A stretch of 64,000 bases of DNA from the NCBI GenBank assembly GCA_034359265.1, contig CP136898.1, positions 50,581,501 through 50,645,500 on the forward strand. The letters are read 5' to 3'. Numbering within the stretch: the first letter of the stretch is position 1; each line of letters starts with the position of its first letter. Made by a program: the position numbers and the translations under genes. Positions 36,116-48,215 of this stretch are shown here, in pieces. The notes below the pieces were generated by a model. It saw only the letters and a list, made by a program, of their open reading frames with translations, was not told the DNA's origin and did not search any database. This DNA is from Canna indica. Its lineage: Eukaryota > Streptophyta > Magnoliopsida > Zingiberales > Cannaceae.

Positions 36116-36783
36116 GGGCCCGTTTGGTTTGCTAAAAAACGGGGGACTGGACTGGACATCCGCCCATGTCCCCCGTTTGGTTTGCAAAAGAAGCTTCGGG
36201 ACAAGGACTTCTCCTTGTCCGGGACAGGATTTCCAACCATTTTGGTGTACCGAGAAATTTCTCGGTACACCGAAATCGAGCGGAGGATAAGGGCTGCAAT
36301 TGTCAAAATTACTCCTTCCTTTGATCGTAGAATCGTCGGATCGAGTCGAGGTGAATACCAAAGTTGTAAATTTTCGCGTGCTGAACGCGATGGTGGTGTC
36401 AGATTTCAGATTGGAAATCATTTGGTATGATTTTTATATTTTTCGGTATTATCCTATTGTTATACTTTTAGGTTAATTGAAAATTAATTAGTTGAACACT
36501 TATTAGTTAAACTAAAACTTCTTATTGTATTAAAGTATTTGATACTATATATTAATATTTTTTTACATATTAATTAATTTTAAGACTAATTTACAAGGGT
36601 ATTTTAGTCATTTGTCATATATAATATTTTGTTATAGCGAAACAAACGCATGACAGAACGGAATATCGTGTCCTGTTCTTGACGAAACAAACACGGTATA
36701 GCTATTGTTCCAGGACATCTGATGTCCTGTCCTTGTCCCTGTCTGGTGTCCTGTGATGAGCAATTTGCGAACCAAATGGGCCC
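36116..36783. mobile_element. PIF/Harbinger-like MITE, copy 1
   Basis: The 668-bp element is bounded by GGGCCCGTTTGGTT at the left and its inverse (AACCAAATGGGCCC) at the right. It is near-identical to the inverted copy at 49603-50246, which has clear TAA duplications. Here TAA is present only on the left. It includes a perfect 28-bp palindrome at 36244-36271. Short ORFs in it recur in the other copy and show no known domain. Confidence 0.78.
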
Positions 36784-37812
36784 GCGGATTAATTGAGAGA
36801 GATATGATAGAGGGAGGTGAAACGGATTAAGTTGAAAAAAAAGAAAGAAGAGGGAGGTGAAACGTGTGAGTGAGAGAGATATGATAGAGGGAGCAATTAA
36901 TTAAATTTGAATTAATATTTAAAATTAGAAAAATTTTGGTAACAATAGTATTAAATGCGCACATAATATTAATAGATTTCGATAACAGACGTATTAAATG
37001 CTAAATTTGAAAAAAAAAATGTAAAATTCAAAAAGAATCAGAAAATTCCGGTAACGTCCTATATTAAATGTCCACCTTAATGTATTAAATGAAATTCTAA
37101 TAAAATTAATATACATGTCAAAAGAAACGTGTAAAAAAAATCAAAAATTAGAAAGTGCCACTTGTATTAAATGCCCACCTTCGGGTATTAAATGAAACAT
37201 TAATTAATTGAGTTAATATAAATATTAAATGAAACATTAATTAATTGAGTTAATGTAAACGTAAAAAAAACGTGTAAAATTTTTAAAAATCAAAAAAGTT
37301 AGGAAATACCACGTCAGCCAACTATTATTGAGAAAGTGCCACGTCACTTATGTGTATCTTATTTATATATATAGAGACTAGTCGAGAACCTGCGCGTTGC
37401 GCAAATATGTATGAATGAATATAAATTTAATAAAATGGAATGTAATACAAAGTTAATATTTTAAATTAAAATTATTTAATAAAATTTAAATTAGATATAT
37501 CACATTATTATAAATTTATTATGATATGTTAAGTGTAAAAATAGATGTTTATAAGCATTTACAATATATTTATTTCATAGGATAAAAGACGAAAGAATAA
37601 GATATGAATACAATGATAATTAAATTATATAAAATTGATATTATATCTGACGTACACCAGATTTAAAAAATTCATATACAATCATTTCCTCATTTATTAT
37701 CCAATCCCATTTAAATATTTGTTCATCCTCATAAATTTATTTTATATTCATAATTTTATATGATCGTTAAATTTTATATTTTATAATTTAAACTAAATCA
37801 TATTGGATTAAG

Positions 37813-37813
<1 letters not shown>

Positions 37814-37858
<45 letters not shown>
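37814..37858. repeat. (ATT)n microsatellite
   Basis: About 14 uninterrupted TTA/ATT units lie within the H3 tail. Confidence 0.9.
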
Positions 37859-37859
<1 letters not shown>

Positions 37860-39129
37860 ACAAATACCACTAAACATTCGTATATTGATGCAAGAGCATG
37901 GTTGGAATGTAAACCAAGTCAATAGCAAGTTTATCAAGATGGAAAGAACAATTTTCAGCTTGATATTTAATTATTCTTCCAACAACCTTACAATCCACTT
38001 AGTTGATCACTAATTAATATTAAATTAATTCAAGTCTCCAAATTCTAACAATTTATTTTTTTTAATTCGCTTGATTAGAAGTGTTCCTTTTTTTCTCTAG
38101 AGGCTTCTTTTGTTTGATGATGGTCTAGTCACATCGTCATGAATATGTATAGATTCATGAACTGAGATGATATTTAAAATCCATCTTATGAGTACAAAGC
38201 ATAAAAATATTGTTCTAGTATTAGATAAAGGTGGACGATTGTGCTTTCTTTAGTCACACACTCACACTTGGAAATTGGAACCCAACCCAATAATTAGAAT
38301 AAAACTAATATGGAGCCCGGCTCCATGGAGACACTTATGAAACCAGGCTCCGATGGTGAGGCACAAATCTTAAAGTCAACATTTACTTTTAATTTTTTAA
38401 TATAGTAATCTTACACCCGCTTCTTTCTCCACCATCCCACTCTGTTCTCAATCTCCTGCCCATCTCATCTCTCAATCTTCTTCGCCAAATCGTCGACCTC
38501 CACTAGCGACGCGCGCAGAAGCTACCTCCCTGGCCCGTCTCATCTGTCCATCTCCTCTGGTTTAAAGATTTCAGCGTCGACCTCCTCTCTCCACCGCCAC
38601 ACCATCCAGCGTCCACCAAACATCTCTCGAGGTCGGAGCAAGGTTGGAGAAGGCCCCTTTCCTTGTCTCCGTCATCTCTCTCCAACATAATCTGGGCAAG
38701 TGCAGTTCGACGATTGGATTTTGATGAAGACAAGATGTAGATAAATTTTTTGAACCTGCATTGAATCTGGGTGAATCTACAGTGCGTCTGAGTGAACATG
38801 TACTAAATCTTTTTGAACTTATATTAAATTTGGGTAAATGTACATTGAACCTTGTTGAACTTGTACATAATATGGGTGAATGTACAATGAAGTCTTTTGA
38901 ATCAGCATTGAATCTGTTTGAATCTAGAGTACATCTGTGTGAACATGTGGATGTACATTGAACCTTGTTGAACCTGTACTGAATCTAGATAAATCTACAT
39001 TGAAACTTATTGAATCTGCAATGAATCTGGGTGAATGTACAATGGAGTCTTTTGAATCAGTATTGAATCTGTGTGAACATGTGGATAAATGTACATTGAA
39101 CCTTGTTGAACCTGTACTGAATCTGAAAT

Positions 39130-42100
39130 TTTTGTTGTGAATCTGGATTTCCTACCAATGAATCTGGAGTGACTGATAATGAATCTAGTTTATGTAATAC
39201 TGAACCTAGAAACAACAATGATGAATCTAATATTTTTTAACACTGAAACCGAAACTAGACAGAAAGTGAACACTCTTATATGCATGAATTTGGAATTTTT
39301 ATTAGTGAATTTGGATTTCTTACCAATAAACCTGGAGTGACTGATAATGAATCTAGTTTATGTAACACTAAACCTAGAAACAACAATGATTAACCTTTTT
39401 TTTTTCTTCTTGAAATCGAAACTAGACGGAAAGTAAACACTCTTATATGCATGAATCTGATATATGGGTGAATGTACAATGAAGTCTTTTGAATGTACAT
39501 TGAACCTTGTTGAACTTGTACATAATATGGGTGAATGTACAATGAAGTCTTTTGAATCAGCATTGAATCTGTTTGAATCTAGAGTACATCTGTGTGAACA
39601 TGTGGATGTACATTGAACCTTGTTGAACCTGTACTGAATCTAGATAAATCTACATTGAAACTTGTTAAATCTGCAATGAATCTGGGTGAATGTACAATGG
39701 AGTCTTTTGAATCAGTATTGAATCTGTGTGAACATGTGGATAAATGTACATTGAACCTTGTTGAACCTGTACTGAATCTGAAATTTTTATTGTGAATCTG
39801 GATTTCCTACCAATGAATCTGGAGTGGCTGATAATGAATCTAGTTTATGTAATACTGAACCTAGAAACAACAATGATGAATCTAATATTTTTTAACACTG
39901 AAACCGAAACTAGACAGAAAGTGAACACTCTTATATGCATGAATTTGGAATTTTTATTAGTGAATCTGGATTTCTTACCAATAAACCTAGAGTGACTGAT
40001 AATGAATCTAGTTTATGTAACACTGAACCTAGAAACAACAATGATTAACCTAATTTTTTTTTTCTTGAAATCGAAACTAGACGGAAAGTAAACACTCTTA
40101 TATGCATGAATCTGATATTTTTATTAGTGAATCTGGATTTCCTACCAATGAACCTGAAGTGACTAAGAGTGAATCTAGATTATGTAACACTGAACCTAGA
40201 AACAACAATGATGAACCTAATATATATTTTTTTGAAATCGAAACTAGACAGAAAGTGAACACTCTTATATGCATGAATCTGGTATTTTTATTAGTGAATC
40301 TGGGTTTTCTACTAATGAACCTGGAGTGACTGATAGTGAATCTAGATTATGTAACACTGAACCTAGAAACAACAATGATGAACCTAATATTTTTTAACAC
40401 TGAAATCGAAACTAGATAGAAAGTGAACACTCTTATATGCATGAATCTGGAATTTTTATTAGTGAATCTGAGTTTCCTACCAATGAACCTGGAGTGACTG
40501 ATAATGAATCTAGTTTATGTAACACTGAACCTAGAAACAACAATGATGAACCTAATATTTTTTTTCTTGAAACCGAAACTAGACATAAAATGAACACTCT
40601 TATATGCATGAATCATCAAAGGGAAAATTAGAAAATATATGCATATAGATAGGGGGAGCTCAAATTGAATACTTCATTTCAATGATTTGTCATCATCAAA
40701 AATGGTTTGGATAGCATGGAGAATCTTTTAAAGTTAAAGCACGCTGAAGAACGAAGCCGAAAAACCAAGTGCGAAATGAGAAAGCTAGGATAAAATTTTC
40801 CAGCTATGGTTCGGTCGACCGGACGGTCGACCGAATGGTGAGAAAATATGGCAGTAGCCATTCGGTCGACCAGTCGATCGACCGAAGTTGGTGAATAAAA
40901 TTACAGATGACTGCGACGATCGATCGAATCTAAAAATGGGCAGAATGCTCATCGGTCGACCGGATGGCAAATCGCGACTCGCGTGATTTGGCATCACTGA
41001 TTCGATCGACCGATTGGTCGACCGGATTCGGGATCGCCAATCTCGCGACAATCGGTTGACCCGTCGGTCGACGGAATGGTGAGAAAATATGGCAGTAGCC
41101 ATTCGGTCGACCGAAGTTGGTGAAGAAAATTACAGATGGTTGCGTCGGTCGACCGACCGAAGGCAAAAATGGGCAGAATGCTCATCGGTCGACCGATAGG
41201 TCGACCGAATGGCAAATTGTGAGTCGCGCGATTTGACATCACTGATTCGATCGACCGATTGGTCAATCGGATTCGGGATTGCCAATCTCGCGACAATCGA
41301 TCGACCCGTCGGTCGACCGAACATGTGGATAAATGTACATTGAACCTTGTTGAACCTATATTGAATCTGAAATTTTTGTTGCGAATTTGGGTTTCCTATT
41401 AATGAACCTGGAGTGACTGATAATGAATCTAGTTTATGTAACACTGAACCTAGAAACAACAATGATGAATCTAATATTTTTTTTCTTCAAATCGAAACTA
41501 GACAGAAGGTGAACACCTCTTATATGCATGAATCTGAAATTTTTATTAGTGAATCTGGGTTTCCTTCCAATGAACTTGGAGTGACTGATAGTGAATCTAG
41601 GTTTCGTACCATTGAACCTGGGGTGACTGATAGTGAATCTAGTTTCTGTAACATTGAACCTAGAAACAACAATGATGAATCTAATATTTTTTTTCTTGAA
41701 ACCGAAACTAGAACACTCTTATATGCATGAATCTAAAATTTTTCTTAGTGAATCTGGGTTTCGTACCATTGAATCTGGGGTGACTGGTAGTGAATCTAGT
41801 TTCTGTAACATTGAACCTAGAAACAATACTGATGAACCCAATATTTTTTTTATTGAAACTGAAACTAGAACACTCTTATATGCATGAATCTGAATTTTTT
41901 CTTAGTGAATCTAGGTTTCCTACCAATGAACCTGGAGTGACTAATAATGAATCTAGTTTCTGTAATATTGAACCTAGAAACAATAATGATGAACCTAATT
42001 TTTTTTTTTCTTTAAACTGAAACTAGAACACTCTTATATGCATGACTCTAGAATTTTTGTTAGTGAATCTGGATTTCCTACGAATGAATCTGGAGTGACT

Positions 42101-42240
42101 GATAGTGAATCTATATTATGTAATACTGAACCTAGAAACAACAATGATGAACCTAATATTTTTTAACACTGAAACCGAAACTAGACAGAAAGTGAACACT
42201 CTTATATGCAATTTTTGTTAGTGAATTTAGAAAAAATATA
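39130..42240 (+). repeat. About 165-bp tandem repeat array inside the foldback element
   Basis: The unit (158-170 bp) is marked by ACACTCTTATATGCATGAAT at about 39268, 39430, 39923, 40091, 40259, 40428, 40593, 41515, 41711, 41869, 42027 and 42197; the inverted arm carries it again near 42357. Within each unit TGAA(T/C)CT recurs every 12-18 bases (GTGAATCTGG, AATGAACCTGG, AATGAATCTAG, CTGAACCTAG, GATGAACCTAA). Open frames of 60-110 codons across it are by-products: they read as NL- or ES/EP-rich repeats in different frames with no conserved frame. Confidence 0.8.
40805..41320. repeat. Two 245-bp repeats rich in GGTCGACC palindromes
   Basis: Two tandem copies (about 40830-41075 and 41075-41320) share GAATGGTGAGAAAATATGGC, GGGCAGAATGCTCATCGG, CATCACTGATTCGATCGACC and TCGCGACAATCG. 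Each holds many GGTCGACC, GATCGATC and TCGGTCGACCGA dyads. The segment interrupts the 165-bp array. Just left of it (about 40650) a GGGGGAG tract and TTTGTCATCATCAAAAA resemble the end of a copia internal region, hinting at origin from a retrotransposon. Confidence 0.7.
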
Positions 42241-43329
42241 TCAAGTTCATCATTGTTGTTTCCAGGTTCAGTGTTACATAAACTAAATTCATTATCAGTC
42301 ACTCCAAGTTCATTGGTAGGAAACCTAGATTCACTAATAAAAATTCCAGATTCATGCATATAAGAGTGTTCACTTTCTGTCTAGTTTCGGTTTCAGTGTA
42401 AAAAAATATTAGGTTCATCATTGTTGTTTCTAGGTTCAGTGTTACATAAACTAGATTCATTATCAGTCACTCCAGGTTCATTAGTAGGAAACCCAGATTC
42501 ACAACAAAAATTTCAGATTCAATACATTGTACATTCATCCACATGTTCACACAGATTCAATACTGATTCAAAAGACTCCATTGTACATTCACCCAGATTC
42601 ATTGCAGATTCAACAAGTTTCAATGTAGATTTATCTAGATTCAGTACAGGTTCAACAAGGTTCAATGTACATTTATCCACATGTTCACACATATGCACTC
42701 TAGATTCAAACAGATTCAATGCTGATTCAAAAGACTTCATTGTACATTCACCCATATTATGTACAAGTTCAACAAGGTTCAATGTACATTTACCCAAATT
42801 TAATACAAGTTCAAAAAAGATTTAGTGCAGGTTCACTCAGACGCACTCTAGATTTACCCAGATTCAATGCAGGTTCAAAAAATTTATCAACATCTTGTCT
42901 TCATCAAAATCCAATCGTCGAACTGCACTTGCCCAGATTATGTTGGAGAGAGATGACGGAGACGAGGAAAGGGGTCTTCTCCAACCTTGCTCTGGCCTCG
43001 AGAGATGTTTGGTGGACGCTCGATGGTGTGACGGCGGAGAGAGGAAGTCGACGGTGAAATCTTTAAGCCGGAGGAGATGGAGAGATGAGACGGGCCGGGA
43101 AGGTAGCTTCTGCGCGCGTCGCTGGTGGAGGTCGACGATTTGGCGAAGAAGATTGAGAGATGAGATGGGCGGGAGATTGAGAACAAAGTGGGATGGTGGA
43201 AAAAGAAGCGGGTGTAAGGTTACTGTATTAAAAAATTAAAAGTAAATGGTGACTTTAAGATTTGTGCCTCACCATCGGAGCCCGGCTCCATAAGCGTCTC
43301 TATGGAGCCGGGCTCCATATTTTATTCCA

Positions 43330-43890
43330 ACAATTAACCTTTTGCACTTGTGGAGTGGGGTAACAGTTAGAGCTTTTAACATCACCATTTTTACACCAAA
43401 AGAACTTAGTCTCACCACATCCACTCAGCGTAAATAGAACGCTTAATTCTCACCACCTCAAGGGCAAAAACATGGCATAAAACAATATTATGGACCAAAG
43501 ATTAAAGTGGTCGAGGTGAAAAAAGTGGCCATCATTCAAAGTGAGTCCAAATAAGCTTATGTTTTCAAAACATAGTTGGTTCTTCCTCTTTTATCACATA
43601 AGTATTTAAAGTCAGTCGTGCATACAACACAGCGACATCCACGGGTAAAAAAGAAACAAACCTTTGATGGCTGGAATAAGAAAATTAAACAAATGTTTGA
43701 TTGGGAATGAGAATGGCATACAGGTTGAAATAAATTTCAACCAAGCAATATTCAAATGCTGAAATGCTTTCAAACTGTAAACATGATATAGTCATCTGAG
43801 TTACAATTACAGCATGGCACACTAAACAGCTTTGTCAATATCTGGAGATTAAATTACATCCTAAAAGTCCAAAAGACAGTCTAACTTGGT
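43330..43890. other. H3 interior, no gene seen
   Basis: Sequence between the foldback element and the captured aquaporin end. It may be 3' flank of the captured gene, but nothing recognisable remains. Confidence 0.3.
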
Positions 43891-43899
43891 TTAGAATGC

Positions 43900-44294
43900 T
43901 GCAAAGAATTGAGCTAAATTGATGTGTTGGCCTAACATCTCCGATCTTCTCTTAAAAAGAATTGCTCTGATCAAAATCTGGTGGTACGTAACATTGTAGC
44001 ATGTGCAGCTTCGATGAACGGACCAACCCAGAAGATTCACTAGAAAAGCATCAACATAAACAAAAATTTGCATCAGAATTGTTGTTCTACTTCTACTGTT
44101 CTAAGGTGAGTTTTAGTTGTTGTGATCTCAACAATTTCAAATTGGTTGCTTACATGGTCGTCCCAGGCGTGCTCCTTGTTGTAAATGATGGCAGCTCCAA
44201 GGCTGTAAGCAGGGTTGGTGCCGGTGCCAGTGATGGGGATGTTGGCCAGGTGAACCATGAACACGCAAAATTCGATGGGCAACGGAGCGAGAAT
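43900..44294 (-). pseudogene. Captured PIP aquaporin, last two exons
   Basis: Exon A (44294-44154) follows the acceptor [56 protein letters not shown], then donor GTAAGC. It contains the second NPA motif of plasma-membrane water channels (NPAR in the family, NPAY here). A 114-bp intron leads to exon B (from 44039): the family's WIFWVGPFIGAA is here TGA-IFWVGPFIEAAHAT, so the Trp is now a stop, then a frameshift and YHQILIRAI. The intron position after AWDDH matches plant PIP genes as I recall them. The first half of the channel is absent. Confidence 0.82.
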
Positions 44295-44324
44295 CTGCAC
44301 ACAAAAGCACCAGAAAAATGATGG

Positions 44325-44493
44325 ACCTTGAGGAGGCGCTCGAGCTGGCCCTCCTAGTCGAAGCGGACCATGATGGACCGCAGGCGATCACGGCGCTCCA
44401 TCTCACGCTCGCCGAAGAGGGTGATGGGCTCACCGCGGCGGTGGAGCCGAGCTCCGACACCGGCATCATTGGTGGGGACGGGAAGAAGAATTA
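44325..44493 (-). pseudogene. Captured PRP4-type splicing factor fragment
   Basis: The minus strand reads PVPTNDAGVGARLHRRGEPI, then [22 protein letters not shown], a stop, [10 protein letters not shown]. This is the SFM (splicing factor motif) of U4/U6 snRNP protein PRP4: V-x-T-x-D/N, R-x-RRLGEP(I/V)TLFGE, RR-x-RL. It ends about 30 bases before the acceptor of the aquaporin exon, so two unrelated genes were joined. The WD40 part of PRP4 is missing. Confidence 0.78.
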
Positions 44494-44537
44494 GAAACTT
44501 GGATTGTGAAAAGAGCCTCTGTAGAAGGAGCACGACT

Positions 44538-44586
44538 TCTATGCAGCCCGGCTCCATAGAAAAAGCTATGGAGCCGGGCTCCATAG
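44538..44586. repeat. Second copy of the foldback end (paired palindromes)
   Basis: GCAGCCCGGCTCCAT, ten bases, then ATGGAGCCGGGCTCCAT: the same two-palindrome layout as the right end of the 5-kb foldback element (43278-43320). It could be a remnant terminus or a very small relative. No arms are visible next to it. Confidence 0.55.
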
Positions 44587-45618
44587 TAGTTATTTCCCTG
44601 TAGAAGCCATGCTACTACGAAATGGAAATTGTAATTATAGCAGAGAGAGGACAGAGAGAAAATGCAGTTACGTGGAAGAGAGTAATTGCAGGCAGTTACT
44701 TTCGCAAATAGAGAGTAATTATTCTTATGTAAATTAAATTAATTGTCGCGTGACTGAGAGAGAGAGGAGAGAAAGAAATTGCAGTTACTTAAGAGGATAA
44801 TCACTTGGTATTAATTCTTAAATTAAATTAAATTAATTATTGCGTGACTGAGAGAGAGAGATGAGAGAGAAAAGATTTGCAGTTACTTAAGGGGATAATC
44901 AATTGGTATTAATTCTTAAATTATTGGGGTTGTGAGAATTAATAGATCATGAGAGAGAAAATATGTGTGAGAGAGAAATAGGAAGAGAGAACGTGGTATT
45001 AATTCTTTAATTATTACTGTTTGTGAGAATTATTAGAGAACGAGAGAGATAACACGTGCGAGACATAAATAGGGAGAGAGAAGATAAAGTAATTTGAAGG
45101 TTTGTGAGAATTATTAGAGAATGAGAGAGATAATACGTGTGAGACATAAATAGGGAGAGAGAAGATAAAGTAATTTGAAGGAAAAAATTGCCTAAAAATT
45201 TTGATCTAATATGAGAATTATTAGAGGATGAGAGATAATACGTGTGAGACATAAATAGGGAGAGAGAAGATAAAGTAATTTGAAGTAAAAAATTGTCTAA
45301 AAATTTTGATATAATAACCGAAGGAGAGAGATTTAATGAATTTAATAATCAAAGGAGAGAGAACCGGATGAGAGAGAAAAGGAGAGAAAGAGAGATTTAA
45401 TAAATTTAATAACTGAAGGAGAGAGAAAAATTTATCTAAAAAATAAAGAAAAAAAGAGATTCATCTAAAAGATTCTGCATTTGCCCTGTCAGTAAAACTT
45501 CTCTACGAAGATGTCACATGACAATTGTGAATGTTACTTATATATATATATAGACTAGTCGAAAACTCACGCGTTACGTAATTATATATACATATAACTT
45601 AAATTGAAATAATTTTTT

Positions 45619-45621
<3 letters not shown>

Positions 45622-45667
<46 letters not shown>
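45622..45667. repeat. (TA)n microsatellite
   Basis: About 22 TA units near the 3' end of H4. Confidence 0.9.
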
Positions 45668-45673
<6 letters not shown>

Positions 45674-47682
45674 TAATTTAAAATTAAATATAGTTTAAAC
45701 AAAAAATGTTCATAGCTAGATAATTAAAAAAATAATAATAAATATCATATATGTGAAAAATTATAAACATATAGCATAATAATAAATATAAAGTTAAATT
45801 AATTCATATAATTAAAAAATAAAAATAATTTACATTTTTTACTTTAAATTTGAAATAAAAACAATTTTTTTTTTCAAAAATAAAAACAAATCAATATATA
45901 CATAAAATATAAAAAATACATAAGTTATTAATTATGATATTTGGATGTGACAATTTTAATATTGATAGTTGAATTACTTTTTATTTCAATCTTTTCAACT
46001 AAACATGTTCATTTTTAATTGTACAAAATATTATATTTAAATTTATTATTCTTATCATTTGTTTATTTTTCACATTAACTCAAATTTAAGCTTCTCAAGG
46101 AGAGTTATCAAGCAAGAGTCAAATTTCTTAACCTTAACCAATCAAATTCTAGTAACATATATTTTCATATATTTTTGTTCTTAATGTATATTATTAAAAT
46201 AATATTTATTATTAATTTTTTTTATCACAATTTAATAATTGAAATTATTTTATGAATAAATTATTCAAATAATTAAAGGAAAAATTTGAATAAACTAAAA
46301 TTCACATTATAAATAATAATATTTTTTAATTAGCAATTATAATATGAATATATAATTAATTCTAATGTAAAGCATACATATATTAATTAATTACAATATT
46401 AAAAATTAATTAAACTTGTAATTATTGAGATAGAGAAATGAGCATAAAATTTCAAATACTAATAAACAAATAAACATCAACGTAGAAAAATAATAAAAAT
46501 TATCAAGGCCTGATATTACTTCCATTTGCTCTCGGTACATTCGCTTGCAAGCTAAGCTTGCATACAAAAATAATCACCAAGCATAAATAAAGTTGATTGA
46601 TAAGGATGATCTTCGACGATCCATGTGTGTATCAGTGTATGTGTATTTGAATCTTTGTTTTTATTCCAACTTTTATAATGTTTAAAATTTAGAATTTGAA
46701 AAAAAATAATTAATGATATTAATTTCCACTAATTGATTAGCATAATTAAATAATTTAAAACTAAAAAATAGGGATTAAATAAATAAATAAGTAATATATA
46801 ATAAATTTCGGCAGCCACAATTACACGATTTAAAATTGTCATTGACTATTCAAACTAAGTATTTAGTAAATTACATGCATGTTCAATTCAAGAGAAAGTA
46901 TTAATTATATGGATATCGTAATATCTTGGTACCACGCCCAAGAGATGATGACAATATTTACATATTCATTTATTCCTTTTAGGAATAAAAATTTAGATGA
47001 TAATCCATTTATTTGATTTTGATAAAAAATTACTACGGTAAAGAAAATCCAAATTTAATTGCAAATATTTTAAAATTATAACAACTTAAATTAAAATTAA
47101 AAAGAACTATAAAAATTAAATTCCCGAGTTGTTCTTTTTAATTCTTGGAAAATTTGGAGATACGTAAAGAATATGCAAATTTTTAAGATATTTTAAATCT
47201 AATTGCAAATATTTTAAAATTAAAATAACTTAAATCAATATAAAAAAGAACTATAAAAATTTAATTCAATTATAATTTATATCTAAAGAAGGAAAAACTT
47301 ACCTATCAAAGTAAAATTTTTTTGCTAATATTTTTTTCCTGAACTGATCTTCTCAATTTCTGGAAAATTTACAATTGAAATCGTTCAGGAGACAACAAAT
47401 TAAATCGTTAAAAATTTAATCCGATTGCAATTTAAATCTAAAGAATGAAAAACTAAACTATCAAAGTAATACTTTTTATACCAAAATATCAAAGGTATTA
47501 TGATTTAGAAAAATATTTTATACCAAAATATTTCATAATTTAAATTTATAGACTTTTACAAAAGTCTTTAATACATTAGATAATTTGAAAAATATATTTT
47601 TTATTCTCTAATATCTTATTTTTATCATAAAAATATTTTACAAATTTAATTTAATTTAAATATTATATATATATATATATGA

Positions 47683-47712
47683 CCAAAGTCTCTAACTCGT
47701 TAGAGACTTTGG
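47683..47712. repeat. Perfect 14-bp-stem hairpin
   Basis: CCAAAGTCTCTAAC and its exact complement GTTAGAGACTTTGG are separated by TC, directly after a TA run. Could be a transposon terminus or a chance palindrome. Confidence 0.5.
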
Positions 47713-47939
47713 CCAGGGGTAAAATAGATATTCGATCTACTCAATTTTGATTTTAGAAATTTCTCATCTTTAAATTCGGTTTTGAGAATTTTTCATTCCC
47801 AAAATTTGAATCTGAAAAATTGCTCATGATATAATATAGATAAAAATATATTTAATCATTTAAGTCACATGCAGTAGAACGTTGCAACATTTAAGTCTAT
47901 ACTGTAATAATATATTTAATCAGCATTTAAATATACACT

Positions 47940-48215
47940 ATATAATTATATTATCAATGCAACATTTAAGTTCTAAATACACGCATTAAATACCAATGCA
48001 TGCAATGCATGCGGATGATGCATTAAATAATAAATAGCAGACTTTTCATACAATTAATAAATAAAAATATACATTATATTATAAATATAATTATATTATC
48101 AATGCAGTATTTAAGTTCTAAATACACGCATTAAATACTAACACAAGCAAATGAGGCATTAAATAATAAATAGCAAAATTTTCATACAATTAATAAATAA
48201 AAAACTATTTAAAAA
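47940..48215. repeat. Tandem duplication of about 150 bp
   Basis: ATTATATTATCAATGCA.., TTTAAGTTCTAAATACACGC and GCATTAAATAATAAATAGCA each occur twice in the same order, in the right part of H4. Confidence 0.6.

Larger units (their letters stand above)
32226..37377 (-). mobile_element. Helitron-like element H2 with captured cinnamoyl-CoA reductase
   Basis: The minus-strand 3' end is at the left: the ACGCAACGCGT stem-loop, GGGTGTTCGA, then CTAG (32226-32229). The 5' end TC is at 37377-37376, starting TCTCTATATATATAAATAAG followed by the GTGACGTGGCACTTTC block. The 5' TC directly follows the CTAG of H3. Content from 5' to 3': a PIF/Harbinger-like MITE (36116-36783), captured CCR exons (35000-35755), then about 2.7 kb AT-rich tail. 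Length is 5152 bp. No helicase. Confidence 0.75.
38308..43320. mobile_element. Foldback-like element with about 1.1-kb inverted arms
   Basis: The left end AATATGGAGCCCGGCTCCAT is repeated exactly inverted at the right end (43301-43320). Homology continues inward for about 1.1 kb (left 38308 to about 39460, right 43320 back to about 42230), with only scattered differences by eye. Each arm has two GGAGCCSGGCTCC palindromes, a GC-rich 450-bp block, then TGAATCT-rich minisatellite. The middle is an array of about 165-bp repeats, itself interrupted at about 40620-41325. No transposase was seen. The extended TIR may start a few bases further out (AATAAAA on both sides); no clear target duplication was found. 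Confidence 0.75.
37378..45554 (-). mobile_element. Helitron-like element H3 with aquaporin and PRP4 pieces
   Basis: The minus-strand 3' end is at the left: perfect stem TGCGC-AAC-GCGCA, then GGTTCTCGA and CTAG (37378-37381). The 5' TC is at 45554-45553 (TCTATATATATATATAAG then GTCATGTGACATCTTC), directly after the CTAG of H4. Gene pieces lie near the 5' end (43900-44493), and a 5-kb foldback-like element (38308-43320) fills most of the rest. The 3' tail differs from those of H1, H2 and H4 beyond the last 30 bases. Length is 8177 bp. Confidence 0.75.

Noticed and set aside
38503..43239. Open frames in the foldback arms and array (for example 38503-38799, 39613-39995, 42421-42825, 42895-43239) as repeat proteins.
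   Set aside because: They occur in several frames of the same repeats, shift between copies, and overlap each other on both strands. No conserved frame or known domain.
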